Source: Lithodes maja (Eukaryota; Arthropoda; Malacostraca; Decapoda; Lithodidae). From it: DNA of 64,000 nucleotides. This document shows, piece by piece, positions 28,817 to 39,199 of the stretch. A program made the position numbers and the translations under genes. The notes beneath the pieces are model-generated. The model did not search any database and was not told where the DNA came from. It saw only the letters and a list, made by a program, of their open reading frames with translations. The DNA lies in contig JBAKBP010010420.1 of assembly GCA_037953745.1 (NCBI GenBank), positions 1-64,000 on the forward strand, given 5' to 3'. Positions within the stretch are counted from its first letter, which is position 1; every line of letters starts with the position of its first letter.

Positions 28817-31429
28817 TTAGTTTTTTGATGGTGGGGTTGGTGGTGCTGGACGCTTTGCCGGCTGGCTGGTGCTGGCCGATGACTGGCCCTGACCTGGCTT
28901 ATGCTGGCCGCGTCCTCTCTGACCTGAAAACCTACCCTGTCTATGCCTGAACTGACCTTGGAAGGAGTGGGAAGATTTAGGCGGAAGAAAGGGTTTAGAT
29001 CCCCCTGGCTGAGCTTTAGTAGTTGGCCTGGGTTTGGGAAAGGTAAATGTAGGTTTCTTAGAAGGGGTGGGACTGTGCTTAAAAGCCTGTGCCATATTGA
29101 GCACCGTTTTCCACACTTCAGGGGACATTAGAGAGGGAGTAAGCACTGGTGACATGACCACCTGATTCGCAATGCGATCAGGTAGCTTGCGAACTAAAGA
29201 CATTCTGAGATCTTGTCTTGCTCGTACCGCCTCAAGCAAGGCGGTGCGTATGTCACCCAAGGATTGGATTGACGACTGGAGGAGCAGTCGCCGGGACAAT
29301 TCAACCGATCTTCTGGCATCCGCATCTGCGATTGCCTGAGTAGACCGTAGTAAAGACTTAGCTACCTGTTGAGACACTGTATTGGGGGAGAACAGGCGAA
29401 AAGCTTTCCCCCTGAGCCTAAATTCTCTGTCTAGGTGAGTAGGGGTAGGGGTAGTGAAAGGGTCTTTCAGCTCACAAAGATTAATTTTAGGGGCAGCTAG
29501 GAAAGAAAACAAAGCTGACGGGACTCCGCCTGCAGACCCTACAGGCATGGAGAACCACGAATGAGTATCTTGAGGGATCTGGTGGGAAGATTTCGAAGTA
29601 AATGTTGTTGCAAAGTTTTGAGCCTCTATTTCCCAATCTACCCAAGGTCCTGGACCCAACTGCCCCACCTTCAAAACAGGATTAGCTGCTTCGTCTGTGA
29701 CGGTCTGTAAATCAAGTTCAGGAGTGAGAGCTGACAGAGTCTTAATATCGTTAAACCCATCCAGCTTAGACCAGTCTGAAAATAGCTTTGAAGCTGAGGC
29801 AGGGGGTAAAGCTGGCTTAGTAGCATACACAAAATAGTCCTGGTGATAATAACTAGGTATAGCCTTAATGTTTACATCTAGTACATTTCCCAAATTATCC
29901 AAGGCCCTTAATTTCTTTGATTTGTTGCCTTGGATGACCCACTCACTCGGTACTGGGAGCTCCCCTGACAAGGTAGGCTGGGCCAACTCTGGTTTAGTGG
30001 GGGTCAAAAGGACCCAAGACTCGTCTGGTCCATAAAGCAAGGGCATGGCTACCTTTCTAACAGGTGCTTTGTCTAGAGGGGGTGGATTAACATCCGTGAT
30101 GACCCTGACATTGGAAGTTGTTAATGCCGCCGTAGCAGGCTTGGTAGCTACTGATGTTGACATAGTGGGAGGGTTAGGGATCTTAGATAAGACAATCGAA
30201 GTCATCAGAGGCCGTACCGTAGAACTTGTCGTGGGAGCCCCCAAGTCGAGCGTGGGGGCCTCCTGTTGTTGGCCAAAAAATCTAGATAAAGCCTGAGTAA
30301 GCAGCCCATTAATTTCTTGTGCAGTAACAAATTGATTTGAAGATGAACTTACAGGTGAATCATTAATATCCTGCGCGGCGTCTAAGCCTGAGCCTGACTC
30401 TTGCCCTTCCATTTCCGAAATTATTGAAACTTCGTCTTTCTCTTCCTGAGAAGATCCCTCCGAAGCCGGGGTACCTTGCTGCCAAGACAAGTCAGGAATA
30501 GAGGATGGGATCGCCGCGTCCCTGTGGACATCAGCTACTGTGTGACTCGTTTGAGTCGAACGTGGGTGGTCGGACCCTGGCTGAGCAAAACGCCAAACCC
30601 CGAGGCCTTGGCCTACACTCTCTTGAGAGTCAGACACATTATCACGAATTGAACCCCCCGAATTTTCCAATTCCAGGGTCAAAATATTTATGGGTAAATC
30701 CTCTTTAAGGACAGGCACCGCACTGGACCCCTGAGACCTAACACAAACTCTGTCTGGGGTAGAGGTATGAAGAGAGGTACTAGGAACTTGTGAATGTAGG
30801 GAGGACTTTCTTTTATGTGAATCCTTTTTGGAGGATTTATGGCTACGATGTGATCGTGAACTATTCTTAGATTTCGAGGAATCATCGCCGTGACCACTGG
30901 TGGAACTTTCCGTCCTACTCTTCTTACTCGCCGGTGAAGAGGCAAGACTAGATGACTGTCGTCTGAGAGGTGACCTGGACCGAGATCTCGCCCGAGATGA
31001 TGAGGCGGATGCCGGAGGTGTAGGCTCTCGTGGACGTTTGGGTGTAGCCGCAGAAGAAACAGAACCCTGACCAGTCTCCGCCGGTGTATGACTCGTGACT
31101 CTAGAGGAACGTTTAGGGGGAGGGTGTTCAAACAATAACTTATCCCAAAGAGGGACGTTATCACATTGAAGTGATTTATGAGCAACAATCGTAGTGTAGG
31201 CTGACATCTGTTGCCTTACTTCTCGTAACGCTACTGCTGCGGTCTTATCATTATCGCAAAGAACTTTTATAGCTAATTGGGAGCAAAAAGAACAATTACG
31301 CATAACCCAGAGACCCCTTGAACGGTCTAGACATTTAACACACCTTATGCAAAGGGTATGCGCAAAAATAGGGATACCAGCACAAGCAGGGGTAGTGCAT
31401 AAAGCAAAGACTGGGGCCACGGTAGCCAT
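28817..31429 (-). CDS. DIRS gag-like ORF1, intact (870 aa)
   Basis: ATG at 31429, 870 codons without interruption. Residues about 9-55 form a Cys-rich module (CTTPAC, CIRCVKC, NCSFC spacing) that could bind zinc. Residues about 140-200 are Ser/Arg- and Lys-rich (RARSRSRSPLRR), followed by an acidic segment, a central conserved region and a C-terminal tail rich in Gly, Arg and Gln (QGRFSGQRGRGQHKPGQGQ), a plausible RNA-binding tail. ORF1 of DIRS elements takes the gag position; I recognise no retroviral-type CA or zinc knuckle. Confidence 0.85.
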   Translation of the reverse strand: MATVAPVFALCTTPACAGIPIFAHTLCIRCVKCLDRSRGLWVMRNCSFCSQLAIKVLCDNDKTAAVALREVRQQMSAYTTIVAHKSLQCDNVPLWDKLLFEHPPPKRSSRVTSHTPAETGQGSVSSAATPKRPREPTPPASASSSRARSRSRSPLRRQSSSLASSPASKKSRTESSTSGHGDDSSKSKNSSRSHRSHKSSKKDSHKRKSSLHSQVPSTSLHTSTPDRVCVRSQGSSAVPVLKEDLPINILTLELENSGGSIRDNVSDSQESVGQGLGVWRFAQPGSDHPRSTQTSHTVADVHRDAAIPSSIPDLSWQQGTPASEGSSQEEKDEVSIISEMEGQESGSGLDAAQDINDSPVSSSSNQFVTAQEINGLLTQALSRFFGQQQEAPTLDLGAPTTSSTVRPLMTSIVLSKIPNPPTMSTSVATKPATAALTTSNVRVITDVNPPPLDKAPVRKVAMPLLYGPDESWVLLTPTKPELAQPTLSGELPVPSEWVIQGNKSKKLRALDNLGNVLDVNIKAIPSYYHQDYFVYATKPALPPASASKLFSDWSKLDGFNDIKTLSALTPELDLQTVTDEAANPVLKVGQLGPGPWVDWEIEAQNFATTFTSKSSHQIPQDTHSWFSMPVGSAGGVPSALFSFLAAPKINLCELKDPFTTPTPTHLDREFRLRGKAFRLFSPNTVSQQVAKSLLRSTQAIADADARRSVELSRRLLLQSSIQSLGDIRTALLEAVRARQDLRMSLVRKLPDRIANQVVMSPVLTPSLMSPEVWKTVLNMAQAFKHSPTPSKKPTFTFPKPRPTTKAQPGGSKPFLPPKSSHSFQGQFRHRQGRFSGQRGRGQHKPGQGQSSASTSQPAKRPAPPTPPSKN

Positions 31430-33202
31430 GACAGAGACTGGTGTGGAAACTACCGCCGGGTCTGTATTGGTCCGCCGGAGCCCAGCTCTGGAAAAAAAGA
31501 AAATTTCCAGGAATTAATGCTCATAAGGTTAATCCAACATGTTCGCACACAAGTGTTAATAGCCCACCGGATAACGAGATGTGATGACACAACGAACACA
31601 GCTCGCTACGCGGCGGGGTTTCAGAATATCTAAACAAATCTTTTGAAGAAAGTGAAGAATACCCTCTGACATAATATCGGTCCAGCATGGCGATTATAGT
31701 CTTTCTGGTGGTGACTGTCTCAAGATTCAATAATGGAACAAAAACAACCCCCCATAAAGACGCCGGCCCTTGAAATATTTTTTGTATAATAACACAGGGC
31801 AGGCTGACACGAGATCTGATTTCTAACGAATTGTCACAAAAAGATCGCCGTAAAAATGAAGGCGGCGATACCTAAATGTATCACTGAATTAAGTAGTTAA
31901 ATCGAAAATGAATTTGAAAATTCCTTATTTCCTCCAACTAGGAGCACCCGCCGGGTGTGAAAAAACGATTTTTAACTCTAATTGAACCTTCAATTGCCGT
32001 AAAAATAAAGGCGGCGATACAAACAGTATTGCTTAAGAATGGAATGGTTAATTCACTGAATGACTTAATAGATTATCCCACCCTTCCAAGGTACACCCGC
32101 CGGGTGAGATGTCAAACGTTAACCCCATAAGTTCCTGTCCCCACATCTTTGTAAAAGATCGCCGGGTAGGAAAGCCCTTAACAACAGCTAGGTTTTTCAT
32201 GTGGTTTTTTGTAAAACCTGGTAGAAAAACTACACAACGTATGTTCGCAAGAACAAAGTTTTATAGATGGGAACAGCCAGTCCGCCGGGAATCAAAATGG
32301 GCCTGAAACCAGGTACCAACAGAGACGCAGTCCTGGAGAGCCACAGACACCTCATCGCCGGGGACACAAACCTGTGTTAAAAACCACGTGTGGCCTAACA
32401 CGGCTCTCGGCCGGGTTTTATCATGGTGAAACCGAGAAAAAACCCGCCGGAAGGACACCCACCCCGATCAGACACCATCTGAACGTACACTGTGCACGAA
32501 GGAAGCCACGCACGACTAACCTAAGAATACAATAATAATCCGTGGAATTAGCCAATACACAACTAAACCAGGAAACAAACATAGTCCGAGGAATTAGCCA
32601 ATACACAACTAAAACCCGGACACACATGGCACAGTAGGGTATATTTATGCATAATAAACAATAACACTTGTACATGTGGCAAAACTACGAGCGGCTGGCT
32701 AGGCCTAAGTAGACGGAATAGGAAAAGTTGAAATATACACAAAACACTGGGAATATCACAACAGGAACCATCGCCAACACACCACTGTAGAAAAACTTCC
32801 GACAAAGGGAAGACTGACTCGGAACCCAGAAAAAACTTCACTAAGTGAAGAAAATAACGCAGGGAACGTCAGAAGCAAAGCTTGCCTCATCAGAAAGATA
32901 AAAGGCAGCACTAATTAACGCGTAATGAAAGCCGCCTGCACCACAAGCTAACTAACTGTGAAAAAGTTCACATGTCCACAACAGGACCACGAGGGTACGT
33001 CCGAAATAGACGCCCCAAACACACGACTCCAAATACACTGCACTGCGGGCAACCAGCCCAGGACACTCCTGCTACGCATATCCTAACCTTACTCGATACA
33101 TCCCGGAGTAAACAAATGAGAAAAAACTCACTAGGGACGCAACAAATGCGGAACCAGCGGAGCGTGGGGAGACACGTCCGGGCAGGCTGAGCGCAGAGCA
33201 GA
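31430..33202 (-). other. DIRS copy B leader (non-coding)
   Basis: 1.8 kb leader matching copy A's leader without the Tigger element (the empty TA site is at 32655-32656). It shows the same GCCGG-type motifs. No conserved ORF. Confidence 0.65.
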
Positions 33203-33512
33203 GAAGGAGGAATGACGCCTGAATCAGCGTCTGGTCAGAGATCCACACAAGTACATCCACGATATGATGGAAAGCTTATTAGATAGTTATTCTTATTTTC
33301 TTTTTGTTTTTATTTTTTACGAAGTTTTTTCGTAGTGAGAACCCAATTCATAATGACTGAAGCCATGAGTGAGGTCGCGTGCGCTCATGATGAAGGCTCC
33401 TCAGTTTTTAAATGCTCTGCACGGTAGATTCAAACTACGGCGGATTAGTGTTTGAAGAGGATGCCTTATGTAATAGGCATGTTCGTCAATGATGGAGGGG
33501 CCACTAATAAAT
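33203..33512 (-). repeat. DIRS copy B 5' ITR
   Basis: 310 bp, nearly identical to 13567-13876. The outer end, read on the minus strand, is ATTTATTAGTGGCCCCTCCA. Confidence 0.88.
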
Positions 33513-33860
33513 TATAGTATGACAAAGCCTAGAGTACCCGGCAAAAATATATTTGCTTCCATTACTGGATCCCGGGCTTGTCTTTATTAAAGTATGACAA
33601 AGCCTAGAGTACCCAGCAAAAATAATATCTGCCTCCATTACTGGAACCCGGGCTTGTCCTTATTATAGTATGACAAAGCCTAGAGTACCCGGCATAAATA
33701 AATAGCGGTCTCAATTACTGGTACCCGGGCCTGTCATTATAATACTATGATCCCAGCCTTGAGTACCCGGAATTATAATATCACTCGCCAATACTGGTAC
33801 CCGGGCCTGTCTTTATACTGTTAAGACAAGGCCTAGAGTACCCGGGGACTTGAAAAACTC
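33513..33860. repeat. TACCCGG minisatellite, about 70-80 bp units
   Basis: About five diverging units, each with GTATGACAAAGCCTAGAGTA, then CCCGGCA, then an ATTACTGGxxCCCGGGC word. It is the right flank of the DIRS copy B insertion. Confidence 0.85.
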
Positions 33861-35027
33861 TTAACACGCCATTAGTCTTAACACCCGCAAGGGTACCCTG
33901 CAACGAGTGTTATACGGCGTCCCCTTCTGTATTTTTGTACAGGTTTAAATTCTTATATATTTCCGGGACTGTAAGTCAGTGGAAATATATTTCAATCAAA
34001 ATATTATTTCGAGTACCCACTGGCCATAGGCCTACTTGGTACCAATGACAATAATTAAACACGAGTGCACAAATAAGTAGTAAAATTAAAATTACTATTA
34101 AAATGTTGTTATTGAATTTAACATCAAATCACAATGCCATCAACTACACGTACTTTGATGGCTATCACTAAAATAATGCAATATAAAATGCCTTGAAGGC
34201 AAATATATTGACAAAGCACTCTCAATTTGTTAACGTAAAAACATTACAAATTTCACCATCACATAGAACACCTTTGATGGTAAACACTGAAGATATTGTA
34301 GTCGATATGGTATGAACCATTTATTCCCTACAATGCGTATTTATGATAACTAATGAACAAGTTAACAATGATCGAAATTGAAGGAAAATTGCTCAAAAAA
34401 TTACCGGTAAAGCAAAAAAGTAAAGGTAAATAAAGTTTAGAAATTAAAATTTCAAAAAAAAGAAAACATGGCTTTGAAAAATAACCCTTGGCCAACGCAC
34501 AACCTTGGGGAGAGTACAATCGAAGAACTAAATTTTACGAAATTGACTCGATCACAGTACTCAAAACTTAAGGAAATTAATACAAAGCTACAAAGTTAAT
34601 ACACAAAATTAAAAAGACACTGCAGCTAATGAGCCAAAGGCTCGTATGACAAAAACAAAATAAGTAAAAAGCAAAGTGGGGTCCTAAATACACGAGCATC
34701 GACCAGCCCAGAAACTAAGTCCTTGCCTAATTCAAGTTTACGAGCGAATACAATTAAAATAAATACATTCCTAAATGCACATACAACTTAAATATACAAA
34801 TAAACTCACTATGAATTAAAAAAACTGAAGTGTTTAAGAGGGGCTACCTAAAACTAGATCGGAGGCAAGAGACACGTCTTTACAGGGTGGGCGACGATCG
34901 AGGGAGAACGCATCTCGGGAGATAACGAGAGGGGGCATGTGGATGGGAAACAGGAGGAAGATGGAAGGCGCATAGGCGCGCTATTCAAACTGTGTTAATT
35001 CTTTTCTTTTTTATTTTCTACTTTTCA
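33861..35027. other. AT-rich unique-looking DNA
   Basis: About 1.2 kb with no convincing coding sequence, repeat ends or RNA gene. The short ORFs here show no recognisable motif. Confidence 0.5.
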
Positions 35028-35195
35028 GTGGCTCCGTCCCAATGACGTACCTTAGGAATGATTAAGGGGTACCCCCTAAGATGATCTTGGTTCTCGACCA
35101 TCGCTATCAAGGTTAACCCGGTCTCTGAGGAGACCGGAACGAGGCCATATTATCATAGGCTCTTACGTCATTGACGGAAGGAGCCACCAATAAAT
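35028..35195. repeat. Short inverted-repeat element with DIRS-ITR-like ends
   Basis: GTGGCTCCGTCCCAATGACG at the left faces CGTCATTGACGGAAGGAGCCAC, then AATAAAT, at the right. The words resemble DIRS ITR ends (AGTGGCCCCTCC, CATTGACG). It could be a diverged DIRS remnant or a small MITE. Confidence 0.5.
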
Positions 35196-35246
35196 CTAAT
35201 TATATTTTTTCACCAACCAACTTCACTTCTAAACTCAATTAATGAT

Positions 35247-36074
35247 GTGGCGGCGTCTACGCCGTGGGACCACCTCCCGGAGCTGCCAACCGCGGATGGC
35301 TGCCGACCCTCCACGGCCAGAGACAAGATCAATCTACCAGTGGAGGATAACCGGATGCCGGCCGCGGGGAGCAGTTTCGGGAGCCAAACTGCCACAACTA
35401 TCCCCTGCCCCCCCCCTGGGGGCACGGGTCCTTGGAGTGGCTTCGGTCGCGCCGGGAATTTCCACACCTCTCACACCACACACACACATCACACAGTTTT
35501 TCCTACACCGAGAAATGACTCTCCGGCTGTCATTTCTCGAAGACTTCTTCCAGCCGGAGACATTGAGAGCAACCCAGGACCCACGTACACATACATATGT
35601 CCAACTTGCTCAAAACCCATCACCTCGAGTTGCCACACTAAGGGTTCAGTTCTCTGCAATTTATGCAGGAACTGGACCCACTTCACCTGTACAACACTTG
35701 CCTCCAAGAAACACTACACGAACACCTGGACCTGTTCCTCATGCCCCTCCCTCTCCCAGTCAAATCCCTCAACTAAAACCCGTCCACCTCTCCTCCCCAA
35801 CCCACCTAGCCTTCCCATATCATCCACTCCCCCCCCTAAAACCCGTCCACCTCTCCTCCCTAACCCACCTAACCTTCCCATACCATCCACATCCTCAACT
35901 CAACACACCACACCACACCCCATCCTAATCCATTCCAACCCCCATCTCCTGCTCCCCAATCCCCACCCCCACCTCACCCATCCCAACCTCCAGCCCCTCC
36001 CTCACCCCCACCCCATCCTCGTGCAGCAGCACCCAACATACATCGTGCACATAACATTAACATTCTCCAATTGA
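35247..36074 (+). pseudogene. LINE N-terminal region: 2A-like peptide and PHD finger
   Basis: The frame is open from upstream but has no ATG, so the start is unresolved (the first codon here is GTG). Residues 98-112 read RRLLPAGDIESNPGP, matching the 2A consensus DxExNPGP with the usual upstream Leu and Gly. In known 2A-bearing LINEs the ribosome skips the final Gly-Pro bond. A C4HC3 PHD-type finger follows (C118, C121, C137, C140, H145, C148, C163, C166), then a Pro/Thr-rich linker in which all frames look alike. The frame ends at 36074 while EN continues in another frame, so an indel lies in about 35880-36000. Confidence 0.75.
35535..35582 (+). other. 2A-like ribosome-skipping sequence
   Basis: It encodes RRLLPAGDIESNPGP; the core DIESNPGP is at 35559-35582. 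Predicted separation between Gly and Pro would release a short N-terminal peptide from the LINE polyprotein. By family knowledge this can act in translational recoding and targeting; activity here is untested. Confidence 0.75.
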
Positions 36075-39000
36075 ACATAGATGGCATTAACACAAAGAAA
36101 CACGAACTCTCACACTTCATCAAACAACACAACATACACATTGCCATCTTACAAGAAACAAAACTCCGCACATCACAAAAAACACCCACATTTCATAATT
36201 TCACCACCATCAGACAAGACCGGGCTGTCGGCGGGGGCGGTGGACTCATCACCCTGGTACACAATGAAATATCATACATAGTAACCAGTGTACAAACCAA
36301 ATCCCTCCTCCCCCCAAATGATAACACAACAGAAATACAATCGATTAAAATACGCACTGGCAACAAATCCAACATAACCATCATAAACACATACATCCCT
36401 CCCCAAACATCCCCTACAGTACCAAATATATACAGACCACACTTACAACACATCACAAACACCCCACACATCATCCTGGGTGGTGACTTCAACGCCAAGA
36501 CGTCGGCCTGGTTTGTCGACAACCCCGACACAGACAGAGGGCTGGTACTACAAAACCAAACAGATAACCTTATCATCCTTAACGACATCCATCAACATAC
36601 CCATATTCCTCACCAAGCCCTCTATAACCCATCATCTCCAGACATCACCTTTTGCTCCCCAGAACTCGCCCCCACAACATCCTGGAGGGTGGTCAGAACC
36701 TTAGGCTCTGACCACCTCCCGATCATTATCACCACCAAAACCAGACTCACCCCAGCTAGCCACAAACACACATACACCAATTATAAAAGAGCTAACTGGG
36801 AAGCATTTACAAATGAGACAGAACAACACTTCACAACTCTAAACAGTACACCCATCACTAACATCAACAATGCTGTACACATACTCAATAAAACTATCCA
36901 AAACGCTGACAAGAAACACATTCCAAGAGGTAACAGAAAAAGACACAACCCCAACTTCACACCAGAAATTCAAAACCTCATCAGACAACGCGACACACTG
37001 AAACACTCCCCAGCACCCCACACACAAGACATCACACAACAAATTCAAGCACTCAACACCCAAACTAACAACAAAATACAAGAACAACAAAAACTAAATT
37101 GGAATAACTTCCTACAAACACTTGATCACAAAACAAACCCCAAAAAACTCTACAAAACACTAAACAGCATCACACTTTCCAACAGCAACACAACACAATC
37201 ACATGCTGCAATCACAACAACAGACTCTACTCCTTCATGTAAACAACAAGCAAACACTCTCATCAATCACTTCTCACATGTCAGCCACCTAAAACCTCAC
37301 AAAGACGACCGACGTGTCATCCGACGTAAGAGACAATTCCCCACAGACCCTGACTATACACCCTTCACCAATCACCAGACAAAGCATATCATCAACAATC
37401 TCAAGCACTCACCCGCCTGTGGCCTAGACAACATAAGCAACATACACCTCAGACACCTGGGACCACAAGGCATACAAACACTCACTAACATATCAAACTA
37501 CAGCTATTCACACAACACAATACCAGACATTTGGAAGCATGGTATCATCATCACATTCCCCAAACCCAACAAAGACCCCACGCTACCCTCCTCGCACCGC
37601 CCCATCACACTCCTTTGCTCCCCCTCCAAAGTCATGGAACGCCTAGTATTACAACTAATTACACCCGACCTACCCCTAGCTCCAACACAACATGGCTTTA
37701 GACCACTGCACTCCACAAACACTCTTCTCACAGACCTTACACAAAGAGCTTTTGACGGCATCAACTCAGCTAGACCACCACACGGATCACTATTAGCCAC
37801 ACTCGACATCCCCCGCCACAACCTAACAAACAAAATCTACAACACAAACATGCACAACAACACAAAAAGGTGGCTGGCCAACTTCCTAGCAGGCAGATGT
37901 GCACACGTATCTTTTGCCGGTCAGTCATCAAAAATCATAAACTTTCCAAACGGAGTCCCACAAGGATCCGTCCTATCGCCCGCACTCTTCAATCTGTACA
38001 TGCACGATATAACTACACCCAATACTCCCCAAATAAACTTAGCCTCCTATGCAGATGACATAACACTCACATGCACACACCATTACCCAAGAAGAGCAAC
38101 AGATCTCCTTCAACCCTATCTCAACACACTACATGGCTGGTGCACTACAAACAGACTTAATCTAGCCCCAGCCAAATCCACCGCAACCCTGCTCACAAGC
38201 TGGACAGGTGAACACGAATACATCCCTCAACTCACCATAAACAACACACCCCTAACACATACACACACACCCAAAATCCTAGGGGTAACATATGATACTC
38301 ATATGACATTCAAACAGCACACCACAAACATTAAAAAGAAACTGACACCCAGACTTAACGCCCTCAGGTCACTTGCTCACACAAAATTTGGACACAACAA
38401 AGAAACTACCACCACAGTATATAAACAATACATAAGATCAGTAATGGAATACGCAAGCCCAGCCTGGGCTTCTAACCTAGCTGAAACACATCATAAGACC
38501 TTACAGACGATTCAAAACAAAGCCCTGAAGATCATTACAGGCTGCACAGCTACTGCACCCACAGATCATCTACATCAAGAAACCAAAATCCTCAAAGTCA
38601 AAGACCATCTGGACATGAGAGGCACTTAATTCCTGGCAGCAGCCTCCACGAACCAAGACCACCCACTAAACTACATGGCAACACACCCACAGACACCAAG
38701 AAATATCAAAACAACACCCAGCACACGGTATCACACACAATTATTGTCCTCTCTCCCTCCCTGCCCACCCCGAACCAACTTCCAGAAGCACATCCATACT
38801 CATATCTCTCGCCAATCCATCCACTCACTCACAGACAACACGCAGCTGCATGCACGACCTCCCGAAATCCATCCTTCCGAATCCTCCCTCCCTCGCGAGG
38901 ACAGAGTCCACCTGGCCAGGCTGAGATGCGGACACCATCCAGCTCTCCTGAGCTATCAGAAGAGACTGGATGACTCCGTTGTCGATGCCTGCCCGGGATG

Positions 39001-39163
39001 TAACACAGCACCCCATACCATTAAACACATCATAGAAGACTGCATTTCACACAACCACTTACGCCAACAACACAACCTACACTCAATGAGAGCTCTGTGG
39101 GAAAGCCCGATCGTGGCCGTGGCCTTCCTCAGGGACTCGGGGCTGTTCGGCCAGGCAGCGTAG
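36011..39163 (+). pseudogene. LINE endonuclease and reverse transcriptase
   Basis: The frame is recognisable from AAPNIHRAHNINILQLNIDG. Endonuclease motifs: ETKL, GGGGGLITLV, ILGGDFNAK, SPDITFCS, GSDHLPI. RT motifs: KPNKDPTLPSSHRPI, HGFRPLHSTN, GVPQGSVLSPALF and catalytic SYADDITLT. Motif A is shortened to LATLDIPRHN with no KAFD, consistent with an in-frame deletion. After an in-frame TAA at 38627-38629 the same frame runs on to 39163 with a Cys/His module (CPGC...TIKHIIEDC). Not functional as it stands. Confidence 0.85.
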
Positions 39164-39167
39164 GGAA

Positions 39168-39191
39168 CAACAACAACAACAACAACAACAA
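39168..39191 (+). repeat. (AAC)n 3' tail of the LINE
   Basis: A run of AAC units directly after the last codons. The same end occurs in a short inverted copy at 47835. Confidence 0.8.
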
Positions 39192-39199
39192 ATACATGT

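Larger units (their letters stand above)
23847..33512 (-). mobile_element. DIRS1-like retrotransposon copy B, complete
   Basis: 9666 bp with both termini: 5' ITR 33512-33203, leader, intact gag, RT/RNase H with one frameshift, overlapping tyrosine recombinase, ICR 24368-24269, 3' ITR 24195-23887 and a 40 bp extension to 23847. It carries a TTAA MITE (25593-26079) and a SINE (24982-25485). Flanks rejoin into a minisatellite unit without target duplication, as expected for tyrosine-recombinase integration. DIRS1-like elements of this kind are known from decapods; I see no adenine methyltransferase motif after RNase H. Confidence 0.9.
35220..39191 (+). mobile_element. Near full-length LINE with 2A-like motif, PHD finger, EN and RT
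   Basis: About 4 kb ending in (AAC)n at 39168-39191. Order: 2A-like sequence, PHD finger, Pro-rich linker, apurinic-type endonuclease, RT, C-terminal Cys/His domain. No RNase H is seen. The N-terminal 2A and the Cys/His C-terminus recall Ingi/Vingi or CR1-group elements; clade is uncertain. It is defective: a frame change in the Pro-rich stretch, loss of part of RT motif A, and one stop at 38627. Confidence 0.8.

Noticed and set aside
35242..35928. 228-codon ORF starting with ATG-ATG
   Set aside because: Alternative frame of the LINE N-terminal region; the frame with the 2A motif and PHD cysteines is 35247-36074.
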